From the NCBI GenBank assembly GCA_030530315.1, contig JAUMVG010000002.1, positions 1,188 through 65,187 of the forward strand: DNA of 64,000 nt. Reading direction: 5' to 3'. Positions 41,248 through 48,938 of the stretch are shown here, one piece after another. Numbering within the stretch: position 1 is the stretch's first letter; each line of letters starts with the position of its first letter. A program made the translations under genes and the position numbers. A model generated the notes under the pieces. That model did not search any database and was not told where the DNA came from. It saw nothing but the letters and a program-made list of their open reading frames with translations. This DNA is from Clostridia bacterium. Lineage in GTDB: Bacteria; Bacillota; Clostridia; Christensenellales; Aristaeellaceae.

Positions 41248-42177
41248 ATGAGCGTAGCGGACATCCTGAAACAGCGGATGGGTTTTTCTTTTGAGGTTTT
41301 TCCGCCGAAGACGGACGCAGGCATGGAAAAGCTGTGCGGCGAAGGCGGCGTGCTGGACCATCTTTATGAGCTGAAGCCGGATTATATTTCGTGCACCTAT
41401 GGCGCCGGCGGCACCAATGTCGGCAAAAACCTCGAAGTGCTCGATAAAATCCAGAAAGACGGCAAGGCCATTCCCGTGACCCACTTCACCTGCGTGGCCA
41501 ACACCAAGGAAGGCATTAAGGAGCAGCTGCAGAACTACCTGGACCACGGCATCAACCACATGTTGGCCCTGCGCGGCGACATCCCCTTCGGCTGGACCGG
41601 GACCAACGGTGATCTGCACTATGCCACCGAGCTTGTGAAGTTCACCCGCAAGGAATTCGGCGATCAGTTCACCATCGCGGTCGCGGGCTCTCCCGAGGGC
41701 CACATCGCCTGCCGCAGCATCGAGGCGGACATCTCCTTCCTGAAGCAGAAGCAGGATGAGGGCGCCGACTACATCATGACCCAGCTGTGCTGGGACATGG
41801 ACCAGTTCCGCTGGTGGATGGACGCCATCCGCGCGGCGGGCATCTGGCTGCCCGTGGACGTGGGCATCATGCCCGTGCTGGACGCCGCCGCCACCATCAA
41901 CATGGCGCTGAGCCGCAACGGCTGCGTCATGCCCCGCGAGCTGGCTGAGATCATCTCCAAGAACTGGATCTTCCCGAACCCCTTCGCGCCGAACGAGAGC
42001 GAGGAATCCATCGCCGCCAAGAAGGCCGCCTTCAAGGAGGCCGGCATTGAGTACACCATCAAGCTGATCGACGAGTACCGCGTCTGCGGCATCGACGGCA
42101 TCCATCTGTACGCGCTGAACAAGTACGAGGATGTCACCCGCCTGGTGAAGGAATCCGGCATCGTGGACCTGATCTAA
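41248..42177 (+). CDS. metF: Methylene-tetrahydrofolate reductase, classical MetF type
   Basis: 309-residue FAD TIM-barrel of the E. coli MetF family, clearly different from the MetV-dependent paralog at 6548. Marks: F-S-F-E-V-F-P-P-K-T near residue 11 (the catalytic Glu), then S-C-T-Y-G-A-G-G-T, H-M-L-A-L-R-G-D and Y-I-M-T-Q-L-C-W-D. P-V-D-V-G-I-M-P-V follows. It makes methyl-THF, here in front of cooC, acsD, acsC and acsE, so it may feed the corrinoid methyl transfer directly or serve methionine synthesis. It is the first gene after a promoter and is probably cotranscribed with the downstream acs genes. Confidence 0.92.
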   Translation: MSVADILKQRMGFSFEVFPPKTDAGMEKLCGEGGVLDHLYELKPDYISCTYGAGGTNVGKNLEVLDKIQKDGKAIPVTHFTCVANTKEGIKEQLQNYLDHGINHMLALRGDIPFGWTGTNGDLHYATELVKFTRKEFGDQFTIAVAGSPEGHIACRSIEADISFLKQKQDEGADYIMTQLCWDMDQFRWWMDAIRAAGIWLPVDVGIMPVLDAAATINMALSRNGCVMPRELAEIISKNWIFPNPFAPNESEESIAAKKAAFKEAGIEYTIKLIDEYRVCGIDGIHLYALNKYEDVTRLVKESGIVDLI

Positions 42178-42207
42178 AACAATCCAAACGGTTATTTAGG
42201 AGACATC

Positions 42208-42981
42208 ATGTCAACACATGTCATCGCTGTGGCCGGCAAGGGCGGCGTCGGTAAGACGACCACCTGCGGCATGATCATCGAACAGCTCATCAAAGAAGGC
42301 AAGGGCCCCCTGCTGGTGGTGGACGCCGACGCCAACTCCAACCTCAATGAGGTTCTGGGCGTCGAGGTGGAGACCACACTGGGCGACATTCGCGAAGAGA
42401 TGGCCCGCGCAGAGCTTCTGCCGGTGTCCCCGATCCCTTCGGGCATGACCAAGCAGGAGTACGCCGAGTACAAGTTCTCCTCCGCCCTCATCGAAGAGGA
42501 CGACTTCGACATGCTGGTCATGGGCCGCACCCAGGGCAAGGGCTGCTACTGCTATGTCAACGGCGTGCTGAAGACCCAGGTGGACAAGTACTACGGCCAG
42601 TACGGCTATATGGTGATCGATAACGAGGCGGGGCTTGAACACATCTCCCGCGGCACGCTGCCCCACGTGGATACCCTGTTGCTGGTGAGCGACTGCTCCC
42701 GACGGGGCATCCAGGCGGCCGCCCGCATCGCGGAGATGGTTGGCCAGCTGGAGCTGAAGCCCGGCCAGATGAAACTGATCGTTAACCGCGCGCCAGACGG
42801 CAAACTGAGCGACGGGGTTAAGGAAGAGATTGAGAAGCACGGTCTGGAGCTGGCGGGCGTGCTGCCTCACGACGAACTCGTCTATGAGTACGACTGTGAC
42901 GGCAAGCCCAGCGCCAAGGTACCAGATGACGCACCGGTGAAGGTCGCGCTGAAATCAATCATGCACACTTTGGGCTTATAA
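42208..42981 (+). CDS. cooC: CooC/AcsF-type nickel-insertion ATPase
   Basis: 257-residue MinD-like ATPase of CODH/ACS maturation. The deviant Walker A is G-K-G-G-V-G-K-T-T near residue 10, followed by V-V-D-A-D-A-N-S-N. A C-Y-C motif (G-K-G-C-Y-C-Y-V-N, near residue 112) is the nickel-binding CxC of the dimer. V-I-D-N-E-A-G-L-E-H-I-S-R is also typical. It is thought to load nickel into CO dehydrogenase or acetyl-CoA synthase with ATP hydrolysis. It sits between metF and acsD. Confidence 0.92.
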   Translation: MSTHVIAVAGKGGVGKTTTCGMIIEQLIKEGKGPLLVVDADANSNLNEVLGVEVETTLGDIREEMARAELLPVSPIPSGMTKQEYAEYKFSSALIEEDDFDMLVMGRTQGKGCYCYVNGVLKTQVDKYYGQYGYMVIDNEAGLEHISRGTLPHVDTLLLVSDCSRRGIQAAARIAEMVGQLELKPGQMKLIVNRAPDGKLSDGVKEEIEKHGLELAGVLPHDELVYEYDCDGKPSAKVPDDAPVKVALKSIMHTLGL

Positions 42982-43013
42982 CCCGACACGACAACAAACA
43001 GGGGGAATTCAAC

Positions 43014-43958
43014 ATGGCTTTCACTCCGAAAAAGCAGGCGTTCAATGCCAAGATCAATGCCGTCACCCTCGGCACGGGCGACAAGAGCATCGTGATCGGC
43101 GGCCAAAACGTTCTGCCCTTCTACACCTTTGACGCACCCATCGCCAACAAGCCCAAGATCGCCATCGAGATCAGCGACAAGGGCCTGGAAGGCATCGTCT
43201 CTCCCGGCCTGCTGGAGTTCTATGCCGGCTGTGAGACTCCGGTGCACATGGCCAAGAAGGCCGAAACGATGGAAGGCGCCTCCGCCATCTGTCTGCACTT
43301 TGAGAGCGCGGACCCCAACGCCGAGAACACCTCCGTCGCCGATTGCGTCGCCCTGGCCAAGGCCGTGGCGGATGCCGTCGAAATGCCGATCCTGGTGATG
43401 GGCTGCAAGAACATCGAAAAGGACGCCGAGCTGTTCAACGCCATCTCCGACGCCCTGCAGGGCAAGAACATCCTGGTGCTCTCCGCCCGCGAAGAGAACT
43501 ACAAGAACGTCGGCGCTTCCGCCGGTCTGGCCTACAACCAGAAGGTCGGCGCGGAATCCGCCGTGGACATCAACCTGGCCAAGCAGCTGAACGTGCTGCT
43601 GTCCCAGCTGGGCGTGCCCGCGCAGAGCGTCTGCATGAACGTGGGCTCCTCCGCCGCTGGCTACGGCTTTGAGTACCTTTCCTCCACGCTGGACCGCGTG
43701 AAGGCTGCCGCGCTGGCTCAGAACGACGCGCAGCTCCAGATGCCCATCGTCACCCCCGTCTCTCCCGAGACCTGGGGCGTGAAGGAATCCATGTCGCCCG
43801 AAGAGGAGAGCCCGGAGTGGGGTCCCCTGGACGAGCGCGGCATCGAGATGGAAGTGTGCACCGCCTCCGCTTGCCTGGTGGGCGGCTCCGATATGGTCAT
43901 CATGAAGCACCCTGCCGCTGTCGCCACGATTGCCAAGTTTATCGACAGCCTGATGTAA
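43014..43958 (+). CDS. acsD: Corrinoid iron-sulfur protein, small subunit AcsD
   Basis: 314-residue TIM-barrel subunit of the corrinoid iron-sulfur protein (CdhD/AcsD), which carries the methyl group from methyl-THF to acetyl-CoA synthase. Family marks: K-I-N-A-V-T-L-G-T-G at the N-terminus, then G-G-Q-N-V-L-P-F-Y-T-F-D and P-K-I-A-I-E-I-S-D. The middle has I-L-V-M-G-C-K-N-I-E-K-D, and the end E-V-C-T-A-S-A-C-L-V-G-G-S-D. It pairs with AcsC, encoded 22 bases downstream. Clean ribosome binding site (GGGGG). Confidence 0.92.
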   Translation: MAFTPKKQAFNAKINAVTLGTGDKSIVIGGQNVLPFYTFDAPIANKPKIAIEISDKGLEGIVSPGLLEFYAGCETPVHMAKKAETMEGASAICLHFESADPNAENTSVADCVALAKAVADAVEMPILVMGCKNIEKDAELFNAISDALQGKNILVLSAREENYKNVGASAGLAYNQKVGAESAVDINLAKQLNVLLSQLGVPAQSVCMNVGSSAAGYGFEYLSSTLDRVKAAALAQNDAQLQMPIVTPVSPETWGVKESMSPEEESPEWGPLDERGIEMEVCTASACLVGGSDMVIMKHPAAVATIAKFIDSLM

Positions 43959-43980
43959 GCGGGGAAGGAGGAAATATACC

Positions 43981-45327
43981 ATGGCTCTGAAAGGTCTTGA
44001 CATTTTTAAGCTGACTCCCAAGAAGAACTGCAAGGAGTGCGGCAGCCCCACCTGCATGGCATTTTCGATGAAGGTCGCCTCCGGCGCTGTGTCCATCGAC
44101 AAGTGCCCCCACATGTCCGCTGAGGCTCTGGCCACCCTGTCCGAGTCCACCGCGCCCCTGATGAAGACCATCACCGTGGGCGCTGGCAACAACGAGCACA
44201 AGCTCGGCGGCGAGACCGTGCTGTTCCGCCACGAGAAGACCCTGGTCAACCGCAACCTGTACGCCGTCACCCTGTGCTCCTGCATGGAGGACGCCGAGAT
44301 CGACGCCAAGATCGAAGAGATCAAGAAGGTCGATTACGAACGCATCGGCGAGCGCGAGTATGTGGAGTTCCTGTTCCTGAACTACGCGGGCAACGGCGCC
44401 GACAAGTACGTCGCGCTGGTGAACAAGGCCATGGCCGCTGACCGCGCACTGGTGCTGAACTGCTCCGACGCCGATGTCGCCAAGGCCGCCCTGGATGTCT
44501 GCAAGGCCGCCAAGCCCATCCTGAACGGCGCCAACGCCGAGAACCTGGACGCCATGAACGCCGTGGCCACCGCCGCGGGCGTCACCCTGGGCGTGACCGG
44601 CGAGGGCATCTCCGGCATCTATGACAACATCAAGGCGCTGGAAGCCAAGGGCAACAAGAACCTGATCATCGACTGCACCGGCAAGACCGCGAAGGAGACC
44701 TTCGCCAACGCCGTGCAGGTGCGCCGCAGCAACCTGAAGGATCAGGAGCGCACCCTGGGCTATCCGTCCATCGTGAACCTGGCCGCGATCGCCGAGGGCG
44801 ACCTGCACATGCAGACCGCTCTGGCTTCCGCCTTCACCCTGCGCTATGGCTCCATCATCGTCATGGATAACATGACCTACGCCGAGGCGCTGGCGCTGTA
44901 CGGCCTGCGTCAGAACATCTTCACCGATCCGCAGAAGCCCATGAAGGTCGAGCCCGGCATCTACGCCCTGAACGGCGCGGATGAGAACTCCGTCTGCTCC
45001 CTGACCGTGGACTTCGCCCTGACCTACTTCCTGGTCTCCGGCGAGTACGAGCGCTCCAAGTGCCCGGTCAACCTGCTGATCACCGATGCCAGCGGCATGT
45101 CCGTCCTGACCGCGTGGGCGGCCGGCAAGTTCTCCGCGGGCACCATCAAGAAGTTCTTCGACGAGGCGGACATTGAGAACAAGATCAAGTCCCGCACGCT
45201 GATCATCCCCGGCAAGGTCGCCGTGATGAAGGGCGAAATCGAAGCCAAGCTGCCCGGCTGGAACGTGGTGGTTGGCCCGATGGAGGCCGTTCAGCTGGTC
45301 AAGTTCATCAAGGACTTCAACGCTTAA
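43981..45327 (+). CDS. acsC: Corrinoid iron-sulfur protein, large subunit AcsC
   Basis: 448 residues. The N-terminal domain binds the 4Fe-4S cluster: K-N-C-K-E-C-G then C-M-A-F-S and, 16 residues on, C-P-H (Cys near 17, 20, 25, 42). A TIM-barrel and a C-terminal cobalamin-binding domain follow (L-L-I-T-D-A-S-G-M-S-V, then A-G-K-F-S-A-G-T-I). The AcsC/AcsD pair receives the methyl group from AcsE and hands it to AcsB. Length matches CdhE/AcsC. A GC hairpin separates it from acsE. Confidence 0.93.
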   Translation: MALKGLDIFKLTPKKNCKECGSPTCMAFSMKVASGAVSIDKCPHMSAEALATLSESTAPLMKTITVGAGNNEHKLGGETVLFRHEKTLVNRNLYAVTLCSCMEDAEIDAKIEEIKKVDYERIGEREYVEFLFLNYAGNGADKYVALVNKAMAADRALVLNCSDADVAKAALDVCKAAKPILNGANAENLDAMNAVATAAGVTLGVTGEGISGIYDNIKALEAKGNKNLIIDCTGKTAKETFANAVQVRRSNLKDQERTLGYPSIVNLAAIAEGDLHMQTALASAFTLRYGSIIVMDNMTYAEALALYGLRQNIFTDPQKPMKVEPGIYALNGADENSVCSLTVDFALTYFLVSGEYERSKCPVNLLITDASGMSVLTAWAAGKFSAGTIKKFFDEADIENKIKSRTLIIPGKVAVMKGEIEAKLPGWNVVVGPMEAVQLVKFIKDFNA

Positions 45328-45338
45328 TGGTTTATACG

Positions 45339-45363
45339 GCCGGCGCGGCTCTGCCGCACCGGC
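45339..45363 (+). promoter_or_regulatory. GC hairpin between acsC and acsE
   Basis: 11-base arms with one mismatch (45339-45349 with 45353-45363) and a 3-base loop, with no T-run. It may stabilise mRNA ends or tune acsE expression. Confidence 0.4.
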
Positions 45364-45405
45364 TTCGTATGCTATTATTACATGACTTATTGGAGGGATT
45401 GACTT

Positions 45406-46191
45406 ATGGCAAAGTTCATCACCATCGGCGAGCGCATCTCCGTGACCGCTCCCGCAATCCGCAGGGCATTTGAAGAGCGGGACCCCGAGCCGATCATCAC
45501 CCGCTGCGAGCAGCAGCTGAAGGCCGGCGCGAACTACATCGACGTGAACATCGGCCCCGCCGAGTCCGACGGCGAGGATCGCATGATCTGGGCGGTCAAG
45601 CTGCTGCAGGAGCGGTTTGACAACGTGCCGCTGGCGCTGGACACCTCCAACATGAAGGCCATCGAGGCCGGCATCCAGGTGTACAACCGCGAGAAGGGCA
45701 AGCCGATCGTGAACTCCGCGGACGCGGGCGACCGCTTCAACCGGATCGAGCTGGCGGCGAACAACGACGCCATCGTCATCGCGCTGTGCTCCGCGAACGG
45801 CATCGCCTCCGACAATGACGAGCGCATGGCGCACTGCCAGCGGATGCTTGAGGAGGGCCTGATGCACGGCATGGAGGCGGAGGACCTGTGGTTCGACCCG
45901 CTGTTCCTGGTGGTGAAGGGCATGCAGGACAAGCAGATGGAGGTTCTGGAGGCCATCAAGATGTTCAGCGACATGGGCCTGAACAGCACGGGCGGCCTGT
46001 CCAACAACTCCAACGGCATGCCGAAGCACATTCGCCCGATCTTCGACAGCTGCATGCTGGCGATGGCGATGATGCAGGGCCTGACCTCCGCCATCGTGAA
46101 CCCGAACGATCAGCGGCTGATGGAGACCATCAAGACCTGCGACATCATCAAGAACAACAACCTCTACGCCGACTCCTACCTGGAGATCTGA
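45406..46191 (+). CDS. acsE: Methyl-THF:corrinoid iron-sulfur protein methyltransferase AcsE
   Basis: 261-residue pterin-binding TIM-barrel (MeTr). G-E-R-I-S-V-T near residue 7 and D-V-N-I-G-P are the pterin-binding strands. L-A-L-D-T-S-N and P-I-V-N-S-A follow; the conserved Asp and Asn hold the folate. The end has S-N-N-S-N-G-M-P. It moves the N5-methyl of methyl-THF to the Co(I) corrinoid of AcsCD. It is the last gene of the operon, followed by a terminator. Confidence 0.93.
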   Translation: MAKFITIGERISVTAPAIRRAFEERDPEPIITRCEQQLKAGANYIDVNIGPAESDGEDRMIWAVKLLQERFDNVPLALDTSNMKAIEAGIQVYNREKGKPIVNSADAGDRFNRIELAANNDAIVIALCSANGIASDNDERMAHCQRMLEEGLMHGMEAEDLWFDPLFLVVKGMQDKQMEVLEAIKMFSDMGLNSTGGLSNNSNGMPKHIRPIFDSCMLAMAMMQGLTSAIVNPNDQRLMETIKTCDIIKNNNLYADSYLEI

Positions 46192-46201
46192 CGATCCCTA
46201 C

Positions 46202-46245
46202 AAAGAGACCTGCCCGCGCATGCGGACGGGTCTCTTTTCTTTTGT
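46202..46245 (+). terminator. Terminator of the acs operon
   Basis: AAAGAGACC (46202-46210) pairs with GGTCTCTTT (46229-46237), inner GCCCGC stem, tail TTCTTTTG. Confidence 0.88.
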
Positions 46246-46366
46246 GTGTTATGGTAGAAAGAGGGCGCATAATACGGAACAGTGGGTCCAATAAAGTCAC
46301 GTTGACCATCTGATAGAAAGGTATACTGTGTAATCCTAATGTTTTGGTTATGTATTTGGAAACTGC

Positions 46367-46395
46367 AGGACAAATATAAGGCAATGTGGTATAAT
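46367..46395 (+). promoter_or_regulatory. Extended -10 promoter of the phosphodiester glycosidase gene
   Basis: AGGACA (46367), 17 bases, TGG-TATAAT (-10 at 46390). The gene-free stretch 46246-46551 holds nothing else I can identify. Confidence 0.5.
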
Positions 46396-46551
46396 GATCG
46401 GGAATTCAAGGGGCGGACGGGAGCGATAACAGAGCCTTTCCGAACGCTGGAATGAGGATCAAATGCCGGAGATCCGGGCAGGGATTCGCGCCTCATGGCG
46501 GGGACGAGCCTGCGTGAAGATCAGCGCGGCAGCGGAATGGGAGACATGGAC

Positions 46552-47790
46552 ATGGCACGGAGAAGCGGATGGCGCAGGCGTCGGGGAAACCCGGTGCTCT
46601 ACTGGCTGCGTGAACAATTCAGCCGGCGGCCCCTGCCGGTTTGGATCATCGCCGTGAGCCACGTGCTGGCGCTTGGCATCGCCCTGGTGCTGTACGCACT
46701 GCCGCATCACGTCATACCTCACGCGGAGACCGCGGTGGGCATTGTCTCGAGCCGAAACGGAGGCGCCGCGGCGGCGGAGATCGCCGCGACGGACCTTCAG
46801 GAGGACGGCGGGGAAGCGGACGCCGAGAACGAGCCAGAATCTATCGCAGACGAATCAGAAGATACTGGAAACGGCGAGATGAAGGAGTCCGCACAGGGGG
46901 ACGAGTCGCTTCCCGGCGAGCAGGCCGCGCCGGAACAGGTGGCCCCGGAGGATTCTGGCACTGAAACGGCGGCGGTTCAGGATGCCGCGGCCCTGGAGGT
47001 GGACGGCACAGGCAGTTTCCGGCACAAGTTTGCGGACAAGTTCACCGACGGAGAGGTCGTTCGCACCGACGAGAGCTACATAAGCGGGAACATCAACGTT
47101 ACGATGTATTCCCAGTACGTGGAGGAAGCCAGGGCCATGACCTACGTGGCGGACGTGTATGTGGCGGATGTCAGCTGCCTGATGACCGCCTTCGCCCGGG
47201 ATCAGTACGGTCGCGGCTATACAGAGTGGATCACCGACGTGGCGGAGCGCTACAAGAGCGTCGTGACGCTGAACGGCGACTACTACGGCTGCCGGAACGT
47301 GGGCGTTATCATCCGCAACGGCGTGCTGTACCGCGACAGGACGGCGCGGGGCGACATCGCGGTGCTGTACTGGGACGGCCACATGGAGGCCATCAAATCC
47401 TCCCGGTTCGACACCATGACGGAGATAGACAAGGGAGCTTACCAGAGCTGGAGTTTCGGCCCGTCCCTGCTGGACGAGGAGGGCAAGCCCCTCAAGCGCT
47501 TCAACTGCGACGCCAACCTTCGCAAGAAGAATCCGCGCTCGGCCATCGGCTACTTTGAACCCGGCCATTACTGCCTGGTGGCGGTGGACGGCCGCAACGA
47601 CGTATCCCACGGCGCGACGATGACCCAGCTGGCCAACATCATGTCCAACCTGGGGTGCAAGCTGGCCTACAATCTGGACGGCGGCCAGACTTCCCTGTTC
47701 TGCGCGGGCACGAAGATGGTCAACGATCCCTCCCAGGGCGGGCGGGACAGCAGCGACTACATCATGATCGTCGACCGGATCACCCAGTGA
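46552..47790 (+). CDS. Membrane-anchored phosphodiester glycosidase (NAGPA-like) domain protein
   Basis: About 412 residues from ATG 46552 (ATGGGAGA about 8 bases upstream; longer starts at 46495 and 46537 are possible). A very basic N-terminus (R-R-S-G-W-R-R-R-R-G) precedes a membrane helix, then an acidic disordered linker (~60-150) and a C-terminal NAGPA/phosphodiester glycosidase domain. The domain shows V-T-L-N-G-D-Y-Y-G, then I-R-N-G-V-L-Y-R-D and S-F-G-P-S-L-L, A-I-G-Y and L-A-Y-N-L-D-G-G-Q. Such domains act on exopolysaccharide or wall phosphodiesters. Substrate unknown. Confidence 0.85.
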   Translation: MARRSGWRRRRGNPVLYWLREQFSRRPLPVWIIAVSHVLALGIALVLYALPHHVIPHAETAVGIVSSRNGGAAAAEIAATDLQEDGGEADAENEPESIADESEDTGNGEMKESAQGDESLPGEQAAPEQVAPEDSGTETAAVQDAAALEVDGTGSFRHKFADKFTDGEVVRTDESYISGNINVTMYSQYVEEARAMTYVADVYVADVSCLMTAFARDQYGRGYTEWITDVAERYKSVVTLNGDYYGCRNVGVIIRNGVLYRDRTARGDIAVLYWDGHMEAIKSSRFDTMTEIDKGAYQSWSFGPSLLDEEGKPLKRFNCDANLRKKNPRSAIGYFEPGHYCLVAVDGRNDVSHGATMTQLANIMSNLGCKLAYNLDGGQTSLFCAGTKMVNDPSQGGRDSSDYIMIVDRITQ

Positions 47791-47818
47791 CCGGCGCGGT
47801 GAATACGGAGGTTTGACC

Positions 47819-48124
47819 ATGCTGGACAGGCTCAGGCGGCTGCTGCCTCACGCTGCGATACTGATCTGCAACATGTACATCGTGTTTTTCCTGATCGACC
47901 GCGTCAACAAGGCCATGAACTTCATCGACAACGGGCTGACCAAGGGGCTGCTCCTTGCGCTGTGCCTCATTGGCCTCTGGAACGCCTGGAGCCTGAGCCG
48001 CAGGAGCCGACGCGGGCGAAGGAACCGTATGCCGGCGGGACGGGGAAGGACGGAAGCCCGACCCGCAAATGCTCCCGCCCGCGAGGCGCGCAGACAGCCC
48101 CGGAGCACCGGCAGGACGGCCTGA
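47819..48124 (+). CDS. Small membrane protein, unknown
   Basis: 101 residues from ATG 47819 (CGGAGG upstream). Two hydrophobic helices (~10-27 and ~41-58) are followed by a very basic Arg/Ala/Pro tail likely in the cytoplasm. It sits 28 bases after the glycosidase gene and 16 bases before another small membrane protein, so the three genes probably form an envelope-related operon. No family recognised. Confidence 0.65.
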   Translation: MLDRLRRLLPHAAILICNMYIVFFLIDRVNKAMNFIDNGLTKGLLLALCLIGLWNAWSLSRRSRRGRRNRMPAGRGRTEARPANAPAREARRQPRSTGRTA

Positions 48125-48140
48125 TGGACGGAGGCGCGCT

Positions 48141-48356
48141 ATGAAGAAGATCGAAAGATACCTGCCCATCGTCAGCGCGGCGCTGTGCGCGCTGCTGCTG
48201 CTCCTCTTGCTGATCGACGCCATTTGGCCAAAGGCGGAGCTGTTTTTGAGCGAGATTGTAAAGTTAGTTATATTAATTACCTGTATTGTGGTGGCGCTAT
48301 GCGGCGCGCTCTTGATCCATGCGGACCGACGCGCGACACGGCGCAGGATGCGTTAG
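48141..48356 (+). CDS. Small two-helix membrane protein, unknown
   Basis: 71 residues from ATG 48141 with GGAGG upstream. Basic start (M-K-K-I-E-R), helix ~8-26, helix ~38-62 and an Arg-rich end. Third gene of the 46.5-48.4 kb operon, ended by the terminator at 48453. No family recognised. Confidence 0.65.
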   Translation: MKKIERYLPIVSAALCALLLLLLLIDAIWPKAELFLSEIVKLVILITCIVVALCGALLIHADRRATRRRMR

Positions 48357-48452
48357 CAATAATTGAGAAGTCAATTATGCATTTGAATTAGACTGTAAAT
48401 ACTTGTCATTCCAGGGTATCCAGACAACTCATTTTCCTTGATGACAACCGAT

Positions 48453-48492
48453 GATAAGCGGAGAACGCCGTGACTGGCGGTCTCCGCTTATC
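48453..48492 (+). terminator. Terminator of the glycosidase operon
   Basis: Perfect 12-bp stem (48453-48464 with 48481-48492), inner CGCC/GGCG, then GTTTTC. Confidence 0.88.
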
Positions 48493-48511
48493 GTTTTCAA
48501 CACGTCAGCGC

Positions 48512-48540
48512 TTGATTTATTAAGTCCAGTGGGATATAAT
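48512..48540 (+). promoter_or_regulatory. Promoter of acsB copy 1
   Basis: TTGATT (48512), 17 bases, TATAAT (48535), 51 bases before the acsB start. Confidence 0.8.
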
Positions 48541-48591
48541 ACTTAAGTCAAACCCCATATGGGAGATATGAAAAGTAATGGAGGAATAAAA

Positions 48592-48894
48592 ATGAGCGCC
48601 TTAACGGATCTTATCTTTGCCGGTTCCAACGCGGTTGCGGCTCTCACCGAAGGCGCGGTAAATGACGCCATTGAGAAGTACGGCCCGGATCACAAGGTCG
48701 CCTTCCCGGATACCGCCTATTTTTTCCCGACGATCTATGCCGCGACGGGCGTCAAGGTGGCGAAGCTGGGCGATCTGCCCGCATGCGTCGGCGTGCTGAA
48801 GAGCCTCATTTCAAATAAGCCCAAGCTGGGCGACGCGCTGAACGCGGGCCTGGCCACCGCGGTGGGCGCGGAGATCATCGAAGGCCTGAAATAG
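48592..48894 (+). CDS. acsB: Acetyl-CoA synthase AcsB copy 1, N-terminal fragment (frameshifted)
   Basis: 100 residues from ATG 48592 (GGAGG upstream), matching the first part of AcsB: S-N-A-V-A-A-L-T-E-G-A-V, then Y-G-P-D-H-K-V-A-F-P-D-T-A-Y and D-A-L-N-A-G-L-A-T-A-V-G-A-E-I-I-E-G-L-K. A TAG then stops the frame. The following bases, read one frame over, continue V-E-G-T-D-P-Y and G-I-G-F-V-P-D-P-I-I-R-S-L-G as expected. Inserting one base in CTG-AAA-TA(x)-GTC would restore L-K-Y-V-E-G. The gene has a good promoter and start, so the lesion is either recent, an assembly error or a recoding site. Confidence 0.85.
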   Translation: MSALTDLIFAGSNAVAALTEGAVNDAIEKYGPDHKVAFPDTAYFFPTIYAATGVKVAKLGDLPACVGVLKSLISNKPKLGDALNAGLATAVGAEIIEGLK

Positions 48895-48938
48895 TCGAAG
48901 GCACCGATCCCTACGCAAATGATTCCGGCATCGGCTTT

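Noticed and set aside
48880..48900. Programmed ribosomal frameshifting in acsB copy 1
   Set aside because: A -1 shift would be needed at CTG-AAA-TAG, which is not a classical slippery heptamer, and no strong stem follows closely. A one-base loss is simpler.
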